Shown piece after piece: positions 8,763 through 17,896 of a stretch of 64,000 nucleotides of DNA (position 1 is its first letter; the number at the start of each line of letters is the position of its first letter). The DNA is taken from NCBI RefSeq assembly GCF_900590885.1, contig NZ_UUON01000004.1:310001-374000 (forward strand), given 5' to 3'. The notes under the pieces were generated by a model. It made no database searches. It had not been told where the DNA came from and saw nothing but the letters and a program-made list of their open reading frames with translations. Origin of the DNA: Pseudomonas viridiflava. Lineage in GTDB: Bacteria; Pseudomonadota; Gammaproteobacteria; Pseudomonadales; Pseudomonadaceae. Made by a program: the position numbers and the translations under genes.

Positions 8763-9569
8763 TTAGCGAGCGGCGCCCAGTTGGCCTTTTGCATCGGAGA
8801 ATACGATTTCTACTCGACGGTTCTGCGCCCTGCCCCGCTCGGATGCATTGGCCTCCACCGGGTACTGGTCGCCATAACCTTCAACCTGGATGCGTTTTTC
8901 GTCGATGCCCAGGTCCACCAGCACATCGGCCACCGACTGCGCGCGGTCGCGGGACAGCTTGAGGTTTTCCTGCTCGCCGCCGGTATTGTCGGCGTAGCCC
9001 TCGATGCGCACCACGCGCTTGGGGTTCAGTTGCAGGAACTGCACGATTTTCAGCACGGTGCGGTTGGCCGAGTTTTTCAGCTCGGCGTCACCGGTGTCGA
9101 ACAGCACATCGCCCAGGGTCATCACCAGCCCGCGATCGGTCTGGGTGGTGGCCAGGCTGGCGATCTGTTCTTCAAGCCATTTGCCCTGCTGCTGCACGCT
9201 GATCAACTTGCTTTCCCGCAGGGCCAATTGCAGGCGTTGGCGCTCCAGTTCGAGCTTGGCGCCGCGCTCTTCGTTGAGCGCCTGCTCGGTGTGTTCGCGG
9301 GCGATGGCACTGTAGCGCTGGCTCAGGTAGGCGTAATGCACCACATCCGCCCCGCTGCCCCAATAGCTGGACAAACGATCGGCGCGGGCCAGGGATTCAC
9401 CGGCGCGAATCACGTCCTTGGGCGCGATGCGCAGCACGTTGGCGTCTTCCTTGACCTTCTGGAAGTCGCTGCCGGCCTGCTGCAAGGCCTGCTCGCCACT
9501 CGGGTGGCTGGCGCAACCGCCCAGCACCACGGTGCCCAGCAGCACAACACAACTCAAACGCCGGATCAT
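8763..9569 (-). CDS. OmpA-family lipoprotein (peptidoglycan-binding C domain)
   Basis: 268 residues. Lipoprotein signal with lipobox LGGC (Cys near residue 19). Residues about 30-145 are a charged coiled-coil-like region related to DUF4398. The C-terminal about 115 residues form an OmpA/MotB domain (LFDTGDAELK, VVRIEGYADNTGGEQENLKLSRDRAQSVADVL and GRAQNRRVEI) that binds peptidoglycan. It overlaps the upstream DUF4398 gene by 4 bp, so the two are probably coupled parts of an outer-membrane-to-wall link. Confidence 0.87.
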   Translation of the reverse strand: MIRRLSCVVLLGTVVLGGCASHPSGEQALQQAGSDFQKVKEDANVLRIAPKDVIRAGESLARADRLSSYWGSGADVVHYAYLSQRYSAIAREHTEQALNEERGAKLELERQRLQLALRESKLISVQQQGKWLEEQIASLATTQTDRGLVMTLGDVLFDTGDAELKNSANRTVLKIVQFLQLNPKRVVRIEGYADNTGGEQENLKLSRDRAQSVADVLVDLGIDEKRIQVEGYGDQYPVEANASERGRAQNRRVEIVFSDAKGQLGAAR

Positions 9570-9928
9570 TGGGCTTCTCCCAACTGCAATTGCTTGCGCA
9601 GGCGGGTGATGCGGGTGTTGAGCACGTTGAGTTGCTCCTGGCTCTTGTGGGTCAGCACGCGAGCTTCGGCCAGCCGCGCGTCGAGCTCGGCCTGCTCGGC
9701 CTGCATGCGCGCGTCTTTGTAGGATTGGTCGGCCATGTCGGCCCTGGCCTGGGCGAATTTTTCTTCGGCCAGTTTCAATTCAGGCGATTCATCCGCGCTG
9801 GCACCCACGGCACTGGCTTGGTCCAGGGCTTGCTGGGTGAGGCGTATTTGTTCATTCGGCGCAGGATCGGCTGCACATCCCGCCAGAGCGACAACGGCGA
9901 GGGCCGCGAAAAGAGGTCGAAGAGTCAC
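9566..9928 (-). CDS. DUF4398 domain lipoprotein
   Basis: 120 residues with a lipoprotein signal (MTLRPLFAALAVVALAGC). The mature protein is almost wholly helical and rich in Ala, Gln and Glu, with coiled-coil heptads (EEKFAQARADMADQSYKDAR). Stop codon overlaps the OmpA-like gene start. Function unknown; paired with the OmpA-like lipoprotein in many pseudomonads. Confidence 0.82.
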   Translation of the reverse strand: MTLRPLFAALAVVALAGCAADPAPNEQIRLTQQALDQASAVGASADESPELKLAEEKFAQARADMADQSYKDARMQAEQAELDARLAEARVLTHKSQEQLNVLNTRITRLRKQLQLGEAQ

Positions 9929-9937
9929 TGAAAATCC

Positions 9938-10747
9938 CTACTTTGTTGGGGTGCCGACGGGTTGTTGCAATTGCGCTTTCCAACGCTCGAGGTTGCGCTG
10001 CAGCGCGGCTTCCGTCACACCGGACGCGGGCAATTCTGTCATCTTTTTGGCGAGCTGTCCGCGCAACCACGGATCATTGCAGGCCGAGTTGTGGGAGATC
10101 GCCAGGTACAGGCCGGGCTGGTCGATGGGGGTGTCGCGGGCCACCAGGTCGTTGCTCATGCCCAAGGTCTGGGCCATGGCCATGCCCGAATAACGCCCGG
10201 CCAACACGTAGTCCACTTCCCCGAGCAGCAGTTTCTGGAACGCAGGGGTCAACGTCGGCAGGCGTTGCAAGGTAAGTTGCTGGCCGGCGAAGGTTTCGAA
10301 TTCACGGCTCAAGCGCGCGCGCTCGGACACCGCGCCCTTGTACCCGTGCAGGTCAGCTGCCGTGGTGTAGGCCAGGGCCGAGTCCTTGCGCGTCCACACC
10401 AGATAGTCGGTTTGCATCAGCGCCGGGTGGATGTAGTCGAGGGTTTCCAGTTCGCCGAGGTTCAGCGGCGCATCGGCGAGGATATCCATGCGCCCGCTGC
10501 GCACTTCGTCCAGGGCCAGGGAGCGCTTGCCGCCGTAGAGCAGGTCGACTTTGAGGCCCAGGTCCTTGGCCACGTGTTGCAACACATCGGCGGTGGCGCC
10601 GATCAGGTGCGTGGGGTCCTGGGGGTCACGCCAGAGCAGGGGCGGCGCGTCCGGGCTGCCGGTGATCACCAGGCGGTCGCACTTGCCGGTGGCGAAGGCC
10701 AGGCTTGGCAGCAGCAACAGGGCCAGTAGTACAGGACGCAAATCCAT
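9938..10747 (-). CDS. Periplasmic solute-binding protein, amino-acid type (SBP_bac_3)
   Basis: 269 residues with a signal peptide (MDLRPVLLALLLLPSLAFA). The mature part begins TGKCDRLVITGSPDAPPLLWRD and has the two-lobed family pattern (ATADVLQHVAKDLGLKVDLLYGG, MDILADAPL). No transporter permease or ATPase is next to it, so it may be an orphan binding protein or a sensor-type protein. The DUF4398 gene starts 10 bp downstream. Confidence 0.8.
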   Translation of the reverse strand: MDLRPVLLALLLLPSLAFATGKCDRLVITGSPDAPPLLWRDPQDPTHLIGATADVLQHVAKDLGLKVDLLYGGKRSLALDEVRSGRMDILADAPLNLGELETLDYIHPALMQTDYLVWTRKDSALAYTTAADLHGYKGAVSERARLSREFETFAGQQLTLQRLPTLTPAFQKLLLGEVDYVLAGRYSGMAMAQTLGMSNDLVARDTPIDQPGLYLAISHNSACNDPWLRGQLAKKMTELPASGVTEAALQRNLERWKAQLQQPVGTPTK

Positions 10748-10765
10748 GGCGGTTTCTCCAGAAAT

Positions 10766-10793
10766 AAAAAAGCCCGGTCACAAGACCGGGCTC
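10766..10793 (-). terminator. Rho-independent terminator of etfBA
   Basis: Minus-strand stem AGCCCGGTC (10793-10785), loop TTGT, GACCGGGCT (10780-10772), followed by a T tract (complement of A 10766-10771). Confidence 0.85.
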
Positions 10794-10814
10794 TTTATAA
10801 GTGAAGCGACTGGA

Positions 10815-11744
10815 TTAGACCAGCTTCTCCAACTCGGGTACGGCTTCGAACAAGTCCGCGACCAGGCCGTAATCAGCCACCTGGAAGATCGGTGCTTCTT
10901 CGTCCTTGTTGATCGCTACGATCACTTTGGAGTCTTTCATACCGGCCAAGTGCTGGATCGCGCCGGAGATACCGACGGCGATGTACAGCTGTGGCGCAAC
11001 GATTTTGCCGGTCTGGCCGACCTGCATGTCGTTGGGTACGAAACCTGCGTCGACGGCCGCGCGGGAAGCGCCAACCGCAGCGCCCAGCTTGTCGGCCAGG
11101 GCGTACAGGTGTTTGAAGTTGTCACCGTTCTGCATGCCGCGGCCGCCGGAAACGACGATCTTGGCAGCGGTCAGCTCAGGGCGATCCGACTTGGCCAGCT
11201 CTTCGCCAACAAAGCTGGAAGTGCCGGCGTCGTGGGCAGCGGCGACTGCTTCAACGGCAGCCGAACCACCTTCAGCGGCAACCGGGTCGAAACCGGTGGC
11301 ACGCACGGTGATCACTTTGATGGCGGCGGTCGATTGCACGGTGGCAATGGCGTTACCGGCGTAGATCGGGCGCTTGAAGGTGTCGGCGCTTTCGACCGAA
11401 ACGATCTCGGAGATCTGGTCAACGTCCAGCTGTGCGGCAACGCGCGGCAGGATGTTTTTGCCGTTGGAGGTAGCGGCAGCCAGGATGTGGCTGTAGCCAG
11501 CGCCCAGCTCCGCAATGAGCGGAGCAACGTTTTCCGGCAACTGATGAGCGTAGGCGGCGTTGTCGGCCAGCAGTACTTTGCTCACGCCAGCCACTTTGGC
11601 AGCGGCTTCAGCCACGGCGCCAGCGCCAAGGCCGGCGACCAGTACGTGAATATCGCCACCGATTTTAGCGGCAGCGGCCACAGTGTTCAGCGTGGCCGGG
11701 GCCAGCACTTTGTTGTCGTGTTCTGCGATTACCAAGATAGTCAT
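10815..11744 (-). CDS. etfA: Electron transfer flavoprotein subunit alpha
   Basis: 309 residues. ETF alpha carries FAD and, with the beta subunit, passes electrons from acyl-CoA and other dehydrogenases to ETF-quinone oxidoreductase. The N terminus [14 protein letters not shown] and the C-terminal FAD-binding signature ([34 protein letters not shown]) are clear, as is VVSGGRGMQ near residue 205. It follows etfB with a 2-bp gap and ends at an intrinsic terminator. Its electron acceptor is encoded divergently at 13 kb. Confidence 0.96.
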   Translation of the reverse strand: MTILVIAEHDNKVLAPATLNTVAAAAKIGGDIHVLVAGLGAGAVAEAAAKVAGVSKVLLADNAAYAHQLPENVAPLIAELGAGYSHILAAATSNGKNILPRVAAQLDVDQISEIVSVESADTFKRPIYAGNAIATVQSTAAIKVITVRATGFDPVAAEGGSAAVEAVAAAHDAGTSSFVGEELAKSDRPELTAAKIVVSGGRGMQNGDNFKHLYALADKLGAAVGASRAAVDAGFVPNDMQVGQTGKIVAPQLYIAVGISGAIQHLAGMKDSKVIVAINKDEEAPIFQVADYGLVADLFEAVPELEKLV

Positions 11745-11746
11745 GG

Positions 11747-12496
11747 TTAGATTACCTTCGCTTCGTTTTTCAGTTTCTCGACCAATTCAGCCACCGACTT
11801 GACCTTGATGCCCGCGCTGCGTGCAGCCGGCGCTTCGACTTTGACGGTCTTGTTGGTGGAGGCGGTGGAAACGCCCAAAGCGTCCGGAGTCAGCACTTCG
11901 AGAGGCTTCTTCTTGGCTTTCATGATGTTTGGCAGGGACGCGTAGCGCGGCTCGTTCAAACGCAGGTCGGTGGTGACGATGGCCGGCAGTTTCAGGGAAA
12001 CTGTCTGCGCACCGCCGTCGATTTCACGGGTGACGGCAACGCTGTCGCCGCTCACTTCCACTTTGGAAGCGAAGGTGCCCTGGCCGTAACCGGTCAGTGC
12101 AGCCAGCATCTGGCCAGTCTGGTTGTTGTCGCTGTCGATGGCTTGTTTGCCGAGGATCACCAACTGAGGCTGTTCCTTGTCGACAACGGCTTTGAGCAGC
12201 TTGGCCACGGCCAGGGAGGTCAGCTCTTCTGCGGACTCAACCAGCACGGCGCGGTCGGCGCCCAGGGCCAGGGCGGTACGCAGCTGCTCTTGAGCAGTGG
12301 AAGGGCCGATGGAAACCACGACGATTTCAGTCGCTACGCCTTTTTCTTTCAGGCGTACGGCTTCTTCCACGGCGATTTCACAGAATGGGTTCATCGACAT
12401 CTTGACGTTAGCAAGGTCGACGCCGGAATTGTCCGCCTTGACGCGAACTTTCACGTTGTAATCGACAACGCGTTTGACAGCTACAAGAACCTTCAT
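11747..12496 (-). CDS. etfB: Electron transfer flavoprotein subunit beta
   Basis: 249 residues, full length. Starts [20 protein letters not shown]. The family segments [16 protein letters not shown] (residues about 37-52) and [44 protein letters not shown] are present. AMP-binding subunit of the ETF heterodimer. First gene of the etfBA operon; its promoter lies in the 506-bp divergent region shared with the ETF-QO gene. Confidence 0.96.
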   Translation of the reverse strand: MKVLVAVKRVVDYNVKVRVKADNSGVDLANVKMSMNPFCEIAVEEAVRLKEKGVATEIVVVSIGPSTAQEQLRTALALGADRAVLVESAEELTSLAVAKLLKAVVDKEQPQLVILGKQAIDSDNNQTGQMLAALTGYGQGTFASKVEVSGDSVAVTREIDGGAQTVSLKLPAIVTTDLRLNEPRYASLPNIMKAKKKPLEVLTPDALGVSTASTNKTVKVEAPAARSAGIKVKSVAELVEKLKNEAKVI

Positions 12497-12760
12497 GGAT
12501 TCCTCGTTACTCTCCGGTGAAAAGAAAGTCGCCTAGGCGAACCTGGCGGTTGATGCTCATCGGCACAAAAGGGCACCTCCAAAAACCTCGGCGAGTGACC
12601 CTGCTCACGGGAAATGATGACCGTTCGTCAGTGGTGACTGAGAGGTCATTCTTTATCGCGGCGTGTAAACTGCGCGCCAGTGTTTTGGCCCGCGTCACCC
12701 GTCTAGCTTTTGGACGTGCTCTTGAAACCTGCTGTCTGCCTACGGTAAGCGCAAAACCGA

Positions 12761-12798
12761 CCGTATATTGACCGGAACGCCTATTCTGGTCAATACGG
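12761..12798. repeat. Inverted repeat in the etfB / ETF-QO divergent region
   Basis: CCGTATATTGACC (12761-12773) and GGTCAATACGG (12788-12798) form an imperfect dyad (one 2-nt bulge), and a further TGGTCA follows at 12803-12810. The position is suitable for an operator of the etfB promoter. No regulator is assigned. Confidence 0.5.
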
Positions 12799-12853
12799 CA
12801 AAATGGTCAGTCATAAGCCGCGTTGCTTTGATTTACCTAGCCTGCGGGCAATT

Positions 12854-12867
12854 CAAACAAACGTTTG
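12854..12867. promoter_or_regulatory. PsrA-type operator
   Basis: CAAAC-N4-GTTTG, an exact match to the published PsrA consensus (G/C)AAAC-N2-4-GTTT(G/C). PsrA is the long-chain fatty-acid-responsive TetR-family regulator of Pseudomonas, and ETF genes are known targets in P. aeruginosa. The box ends 2 bp before the -35 of the ETF-QO promoter, so it could serve either divergent unit. Confidence 0.7.
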
Positions 12868-12869
12868 TA

Positions 12870-12898
12870 TTGGACGCTGACAGTGGTCTATATATAAT
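12870..12898 (+). promoter_or_regulatory. Sigma-70 promoter of ETF-QO
   Basis: TTGGAC (12870-12875), 17-bp spacer, TATAAT (12893-12898). The predicted start near 12905 leaves a leader of about 98 nt. The remaining part of the 12497-13002 gap shows no ORF of its own. Confidence 0.75.
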
Positions 12899-13002
12899 GC
12901 GCCACCTAGAGAGAAAGGTGGGCCTTGCCGTTGCCGCAGGACCACACCGAACCTCCACCCATTAGAAAAAAAGCCTGTTGAGCCTTGAGTAGGAGATAGC
13001 CT

Positions 13003-14667
13003 GTGGAACGCGAATACATGGAATTCGACGTGGTCATCGTCGGCGCTGGCCCGGCGGGCCTGTCCGCCGCCTGCCGACTGAAGCAGAAGGCCGCCGAAGC
13101 CGGTAAGGAAATCAGCGTCTGCGTGGTCGAGAAAGGCTCCGAAGTCGGCGCCCACATCCTCTCCGGTGCCGTGTTTGAACCACGCGCCCTGAACGAACTG
13201 TTCCCGGACTGGAAAGAACTTGGCGCCCCGCTCAACACTCCGGTGGTGCGAGATGACATCTATGTACTGCGCAGCCCCGAAGCCTCCACCAAGGTGCCTG
13301 ACTTCTTTGTGCCCAAGACCATGCACAACGAAGGCAACTACATCATCTCCCTGGGCAACCTGTGCCGCTGGCTGTCCCAGCAGGCCGAAAACCTCGGCGT
13401 GGAAGTCTACCCAGGCTTCGCCGCCCAGGAAGCGCTGTTCGACGAAAACGGCGTAGTGCGCGGGATCATCACCGGCGACCTCGGCGTCGACCGCGAAGGC
13501 AACCCGAAAGAAGGCGTGTACACCCCCGGCATGGAACTGCGTGGCAAGTACACGCTGTTCGCCGAAGGTTGCCGTGGGCATATCGGCAAGCAACTGATCC
13601 AGCGCTTCAACCTGGACAGCGACGCCGACGCCCAGCACTACGGCATCGGCCTGAAGGAAATCTGGGAAATCGACCCGGCTAAACACCAGCCAGGCCTGGT
13701 GGTGCACACCGCCGGTTGGCCGCTGGACATCATGAGCGCCGAGAACACCGGCGGCTCGTTCCTCTATCATCTGGAAAACAACCAGGTGGTCGTAGGCCTG
13801 ATCGTCGACCTGTCGTACAGCAACACCTTCCTGTCGCCATTCGATGAGTTCCAGCGCCTCAAGCATCACCCGGTGCTCGCCCAATACCTGGAAGGCGGCA
13901 AGCGCATCAGCTACGGCGCCCGCGCCATCTGCAAAGGCGGCCTGAACTCGCTGCCAAAGATGGTCTTCAAGGGCGGCGCGCTGATCGGTTGCGACCTCGG
14001 CACGTTGAACTTCGCCAAGATCAAAGGCAGCCACACCGCGATGAAATCCGGCATGCTCGCCGCTGACGCGGTGGCCGATCGCCTGTTCGCCGAGTCTGAA
14101 GGCGGTGATGAACTGACCGCTTACGTCGACAGCTTCAAATCCAGCTGGCTCTACGAAGAACTGTTCGCCAGCCGCAACTTCGGCCCGGCGATGCACAAGT
14201 TCGGCCCGATCATCGGCGCCGGCTTCAACTGGTTCGACCAGAACATCCTCGGCGGCAAAATGCCGTTCACCCTGCACGACACCAAGCCGGACTACGCCTG
14301 CCTCAAGCTGGCCAAGGACAGCAAGAAAATCGACTACCCCAAGCCCGACGGCAAGCTGAGCTTCGACAAGCTGAGCTCGGTGTTCATCTCCGGTACCAAC
14401 CATGAAGAAGAGCAGCCGTGCCACCTGAAGCTCAAGGACCCGAGCATCCCGATCGGCACCAACCTGCCGCTCTACGATGAACCGGCGCAGCGCTACTGCC
14501 CGGCCGGCGTGTATGAAGTGATCACCAAGGAAGACGGCGAGAAGCGCTTCCAGATCAACGCCCAGAACTGCGTGCACTGCAAGACCTGTGACATCAAGGA
14601 CCCTTCGCAGAACATCACCTGGGTCACGCCGGAAGGCGCGGGTGGGCCGACTTACCCGAATATGTAA
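13003..14667 (+). CDS. Electron transfer flavoprotein-ubiquinone oxidoreductase
   Basis: 554 residues, start GTG at 13003 preceded by AGTAGGAGATA. Passes electrons from reduced ETF to ubiquinone at the inner membrane. The N-terminal FAD-binding Rossmann motif is VIVGAGPAGLSAA (near residues 11-23). The C-terminal 4Fe-4S ferredoxin-like domain has its cysteines in RYCPAGVYEV and NCVHCKTCDIKDPSQNI. Length and domain order match the family. Transcribed divergently from etfBA from a strong promoter next to a PsrA box. Confidence 0.96.
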   Translation: MEREYMEFDVVIVGAGPAGLSAACRLKQKAAEAGKEISVCVVEKGSEVGAHILSGAVFEPRALNELFPDWKELGAPLNTPVVRDDIYVLRSPEASTKVPDFFVPKTMHNEGNYIISLGNLCRWLSQQAENLGVEVYPGFAAQEALFDENGVVRGIITGDLGVDREGNPKEGVYTPGMELRGKYTLFAEGCRGHIGKQLIQRFNLDSDADAQHYGIGLKEIWEIDPAKHQPGLVVHTAGWPLDIMSAENTGGSFLYHLENNQVVVGLIVDLSYSNTFLSPFDEFQRLKHHPVLAQYLEGGKRISYGARAICKGGLNSLPKMVFKGGALIGCDLGTLNFAKIKGSHTAMKSGMLAADAVADRLFAESEGGDELTAYVDSFKSSWLYEELFASRNFGPAMHKFGPIIGAGFNWFDQNILGGKMPFTLHDTKPDYACLKLAKDSKKIDYPKPDGKLSFDKLSSVFISGTNHEEEQPCHLKLKDPSIPIGTNLPLYDEPAQRYCPAGVYEVITKEDGEKRFQINAQNCVHCKTCDIKDPSQNITWVTPEGAGGPTYPNM

Positions 14668-14675
14668 GCCGACTG

Positions 14676-14701
14676 AAGGCTCCCAATTGGGAGCCTTTTT
14701 T
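14676..14701 (+). terminator. Rho-independent terminator of the ETF-QO gene
   Basis: AAGGCTCCC (14676-14684), loop AATT, GGGAGCCTT (14689-14697), T run to 14701. Confidence 0.88.
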
Positions 14702-14721
14702 ATGGGTAAAACTCGGTCAAA

Positions 14722-14810
14722 TGTGGGAAGGGGCTTGCTCCCGACAGCCGTGGGTCAGCCAGCAATTCTTTATCTGACCCACCGCTATCGGGAGCAAGCC
14801 CCCTCCCACA
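14722..14810. repeat. REPIN
   Basis: TGTGGGAAGGGGCTTGCTCCCGAC ... ATCGGGAGCAAGCCCCCTCCCACA, with dyad symmetry through the spacer (GGGTCAG/CTGACCC). Slightly diverged left arm. Between convergent genes. Confidence 0.85.
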
Positions 14811-14837
14811 TTTGGATGTGTGTTTTGCCTGAAATAC

Positions 14838-15731
14838 CTAGGCAGCCCGCTCTTCGCCCGGGTTGCGCTCGAAGTAGCGTTTGTACTCCCGACTGAACTG
14901 CGACGTACTCTGGTACCCCACGCTGTGCGCCGCCTGTGCCACACCCATGCCCTCCACCAGCAGCAACTGCTGCGCCTTCAACAGCCGCAACCGTTTGAGG
15001 TACTGCACCGGCGACAACAAGGTGCAACGCTTGAAGTGTTCATGAAAGGTCGACGCACTCATGTGCGCATAACCGGCCAAGGTCTCGATATTCAGCGGCT
15101 CGGCGTAATGGGCATGCAGATGAGCCAACGACGTGGCGATCCGCGAGAATTGCCCCTGCTGCTCCACCAATGCACGCAGCACATCCGCCTGCGGCCCGCG
15201 TAACGCGGTGAACAATAATTCACGCACCCGCGCCGGGCCCATGATCCGGCTTTCCAGCGGATCGTGCAGGCACTGCAACAGGCGTTCCACGCAGCCGCGC
15301 ATGGCGTCATCGAGCACCACCGAACTCATCGACTCCAACGTCTGCGCCGTCGGCGGCGGCCCGGCCTGCATGCCCATGGCCATCACCAATTCGCCGAGCA
15401 CCACACGATCAATGCCCACCGTCACGCCCAGCAGCGGCGCGCCGGGCGCCATGGCAAAGGTCTCGCACTCGAACGGCACCGGCATCGCCTGGATCAGGTA
15501 ATGCCCGGCGCCGTATTCCAGGGTGCGCGGGCCCAGGTACGCGACCTTGCTGCCCTGCGCCACGAACATCAGGCTCGGCTCATAGATCTGCGGCCCGCGC
15601 GCCACGTCGCAACTGGCACGGAGCACTTGCACGCCCGGCAGGCTGGTTGGCGAAAAACCGTCGCAGGGCGTGAGCCCCTCAATCAAGGAAACCAGCGTGG
15701 CGTTGGCGTCGAGATGGCGGGTCAACAACAT
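14838..15731 (-). CDS. AraC-family regulator, YqhC-like
   Basis: 297 residues. N-terminal AraC_N sensor domain (residues about 20-170: LRASCDVARGPQIYEPSLMFVAQGSK, HYLIQAMPVPFECET). C-terminal tandem HTH (residues about 195-290: PLNIETLAGYAHMSASTFHEHFK, QAAHSVGYQSTSQFSREYKRYF). It faces a zinc alcohol dehydrogenase across a 182-bp divergent gap, the same arrangement as YqhC with an aldehyde reductase gene in E. coli. So it probably activates that gene in response to aldehydes (inference). Confidence 0.87.
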   Translation of the reverse strand: MLLTRHLDANATLVSLIEGLTPCDGFSPTSLPGVQVLRASCDVARGPQIYEPSLMFVAQGSKVAYLGPRTLEYGAGHYLIQAMPVPFECETFAMAPGAPLLGVTVGIDRVVLGELVMAMGMQAGPPPTAQTLESMSSVVLDDAMRGCVERLLQCLHDPLESRIMGPARVRELLFTALRGPQADVLRALVEQQGQFSRIATSLAHLHAHYAEPLNIETLAGYAHMSASTFHEHFKRCTLLSPVQYLKRLRLLKAQQLLLVEGMGVAQAAHSVGYQSTSQFSREYKRYFERNPGEERAA

Positions 15732-15913
15732 GGCAAAAAACTTCGCAAAAAAGGGATGACAGCATCATCGCAGGTCTGGCCGCCAATAAATCCAATCCCG
15801 GGGCACTCCCGGACGAATAGGCATGAGACTCGGAGCAATCACCATGGCCGCGTCAACGCTCGGCGCGCAAAATTCGCGGCCTTTCCCGTCCAAGCTTTTG
15901 CGAGGTTTCCCCC

Positions 15914-16966
15914 ATGTACACTGCCATCGGTTATGCCGCCCAGTCGGCCACCACTCCCCTCGCCCCCATGTCGTTTGAACGCCGCAGCCCGCGCGCCGAT
16001 GACGTGGCGATCGAGATTCTCTACTGCGGCGTCTGCCACTCCGACATCCACCAGGCGCGCAACGAATGGGGCATCGCCGTGTACCCGCTGATGCCGGGCC
16101 ACGAGATCGTCGGCAAGGTCACCGCCGTCGGCGCCAGCGTTAGCGCACATAAAGTCGGCGACCTGGTCGGCGTGGGCTGCATGGTCGATTCGTGCCGTAC
16201 CTGCGACGCCTGCAAATCGGACCTGGAGCAATACTGCCTCGAAGGCCCGACCATGACCTACGCCACCCCCGACCGCGTAGACGGCAGCAACACCATGGGC
16301 GGCTACTCCGACAGCATCGTGGTCAGCGAGCACTTTGTGGTGAAGATCCCAGCCAGGCTCGACCTGGCCAGCGCTGCGCCGATCCTCTGCGCCGGCGTGA
16401 CCATGTACTCGCCGATCAAGCACTACGGCATCAAGGCCGGCGACAAGGTCGGTGTACTCGGCATGGGTGGCCTGGGCCACATGGGTATCAAGCTAGCCAA
16501 GGCGATTGGCGCTGAAGTCACGCTGTTCACCCGCTCCGCGAGCAAGGCTGAGGAAGGCCGTCGCCAGGGCGCCGATCACGTGATCGTGTCCACCGATGCC
16601 GAGCAGATGAAAGCCGCTGCCGGGCATTTCGATTTCCTGCTGGACACCATCCCGGTGCAGCACGACCTGAACCCCTACCTCGACGTGCTGCGCTTTGACG
16701 GCGTGCACATCCTGGTCGGTCTGATCGAACCGGTCGACCCGCCGGTGAATGCCGCCAAGCTGATCATGGGCCGCAAGGTGCTGGCCGGTTCGCTGATCGG
16801 TGGCATTGCCGAAACCCAGGAGGTCCTGGATTTCTGCGCCGAGCACGGCATCAGCTGTGACATCGAAATGCTCGATATCCGCAACATCAACGAAGCCTAC
16901 AGCCGCATGATCGCCGGCGATGTGAAGTACCGCTTTGTCATCGACATGGCGACCCTGAAGGCCTGA
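15914..16966 (+). CDS. Zinc-dependent NAD(P) alcohol dehydrogenase (YahK/CAD type)
   Basis: 350 residues. Cinnamyl-alcohol-dehydrogenase-like MDR enzyme that reduces aldehydes. Catalytic zinc ligands are in GVCHSDIH (near residue 37) and GHEIVG (near 60). The structural zinc cysteines are in SCRTCDACKSDLEQYC (near 95-110). The nucleotide-binding GMGGLGHMGIKLAK is at about 183-196. Probably aldehyde detoxification. Divergent from the YqhC-like regulator. Confidence 0.92.
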   Translation: MYTAIGYAAQSATTPLAPMSFERRSPRADDVAIEILYCGVCHSDIHQARNEWGIAVYPLMPGHEIVGKVTAVGASVSAHKVGDLVGVGCMVDSCRTCDACKSDLEQYCLEGPTMTYATPDRVDGSNTMGGYSDSIVVSEHFVVKIPARLDLASAAPILCAGVTMYSPIKHYGIKAGDKVGVLGMGGLGHMGIKLAKAIGAEVTLFTRSASKAEEGRRQGADHVIVSTDAEQMKAAAGHFDFLLDTIPVQHDLNPYLDVLRFDGVHILVGLIEPVDPPVNAAKLIMGRKVLAGSLIGGIAETQEVLDFCAEHGISCDIEMLDIRNINEAYSRMIAGDVKYRFVIDMATLKA

Positions 16967-17770
16967 TCAGCCCTTTGCGCCCAACTCCGCTGACAGCCGC
17001 GCTGCGACCTGTTTGACCACAGGAATCAGCTCGGCCATTTTCTCCAGCGGCATGTAGGGCACGGTACTGGCGATGCTGATGCCGGCGACGATTCGCCGGC
17101 TGGCGTCGCGCACCGGTGCCGCCACACAACGGATCGATGGTTCGTTGTCTTCCAGATCGAACGCGTAACCGCCCACCACATATTCACGCATACGCTGCTC
17201 GAACTGCGCCCAGGACTGCTCCGGGTGTTGCGGCCATTGCAGGTTTTTCCCACCGGCCGGCTGGCTGACTTCGTACAGGCGCTGCCACTCCTCCACCGAG
17301 TCGTCCAGCAACAACGCCTTGCCGATCCCAGTGCGCGCCAACGGCATGCGATGGCCGACCCGCGAGCGCATTTCCGGGCCATTGCGGCCGGGGTTCTTGT
17401 GCAGGTAGAGCACGTCGTCATATTCGCGGATGGCCAGGTGAATGGTGTCACCGGTCAACGCCGACAACTCATCCAGGTACGGCACCGCCAGGGTCACCAA
17501 CGGCAGCTCTTCGCGCGCCTGAAACCCCAACTCGATCAACTTTGGCCCCAGCAGATAGCCGACTTGCGGCACCACGCGCAGGTAACGCTCGTCCACCAGA
17601 CAACTGGCCAGGCGGTGCGTGGTGCTGCGGGTGGTGCCGATGCGCTTGGCGATCTCTTTCAGATCCCGCGCACCGGCCGCCACCGCCTGCACCACGCCCA
17701 GGCCACGCAGCAGGGTCTGGGTGCCGGTGGGGGCAGCGTCTTTGACGGGGGGTTGGGCGTTTTCCTGCAT
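16967..17770 (-). CDS. IclR-family transcriptional regulator
   Basis: 267 residues from the ATG at 17770; an in-frame start at 17827 adds 19 residues and cannot be excluded. N-terminal winged helix (residues about 15-75: QTLLRGLGVVQAVAAGARDLKEIAKRIGTTRSTTHRLAS), then the IclR ligand domain (LPLVTLAVPYLDELSALTGDTIHLAI, RMPLARTGIGKALL, GYAFDLEDNEPSIRCVAAPVRD). It lies 3' of araFGH on the same strand, so it is the likely sugar-responsive regulator of that cluster (inference). Confidence 0.88.
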   Translation of the reverse strand: MQENAQPPVKDAAPTGTQTLLRGLGVVQAVAAGARDLKEIAKRIGTTRSTTHRLASCLVDERYLRVVPQVGYLLGPKLIELGFQAREELPLVTLAVPYLDELSALTGDTIHLAIREYDDVLYLHKNPGRNGPEMRSRVGHRMPLARTGIGKALLLDDSVEEWQRLYEVSQPAGGKNLQWPQHPEQSWAQFEQRMREYVVGGYAFDLEDNEPSIRCVAAPVRDASRRIVAGISIASTVPYMPLEKMAELIPVVKQVAARLSAELGAKG

Positions 17771-17844
17771 ATCGGGCCTATGTGGTGGTACGAAAACGGC
17801 GCCATTATGGCAAAAGCTGAACTTCAATACTGTGCAGATCCAAA

Positions 17845-17872
17845 TGTGGGAGGGGGCAAGCCCCCTCCCACA
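17845..17872. repeat. REP palindrome (single)
   Basis: TGTGGGAGGGGG CAAG CCCCCTCCCACA, a perfect 12-bp-arm palindrome between the IclR gene and araH. Confidence 0.87.
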
Positions 17873-17896
17873 TGTGGATCTCTACATGGCCTGGCA

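Noticed and set aside
12853..14577. 574-residue ORF antisense to the ETF-QO gene
   Set aside because: Same shadow effect; the sense gene has FAD and 4Fe-4S motifs.
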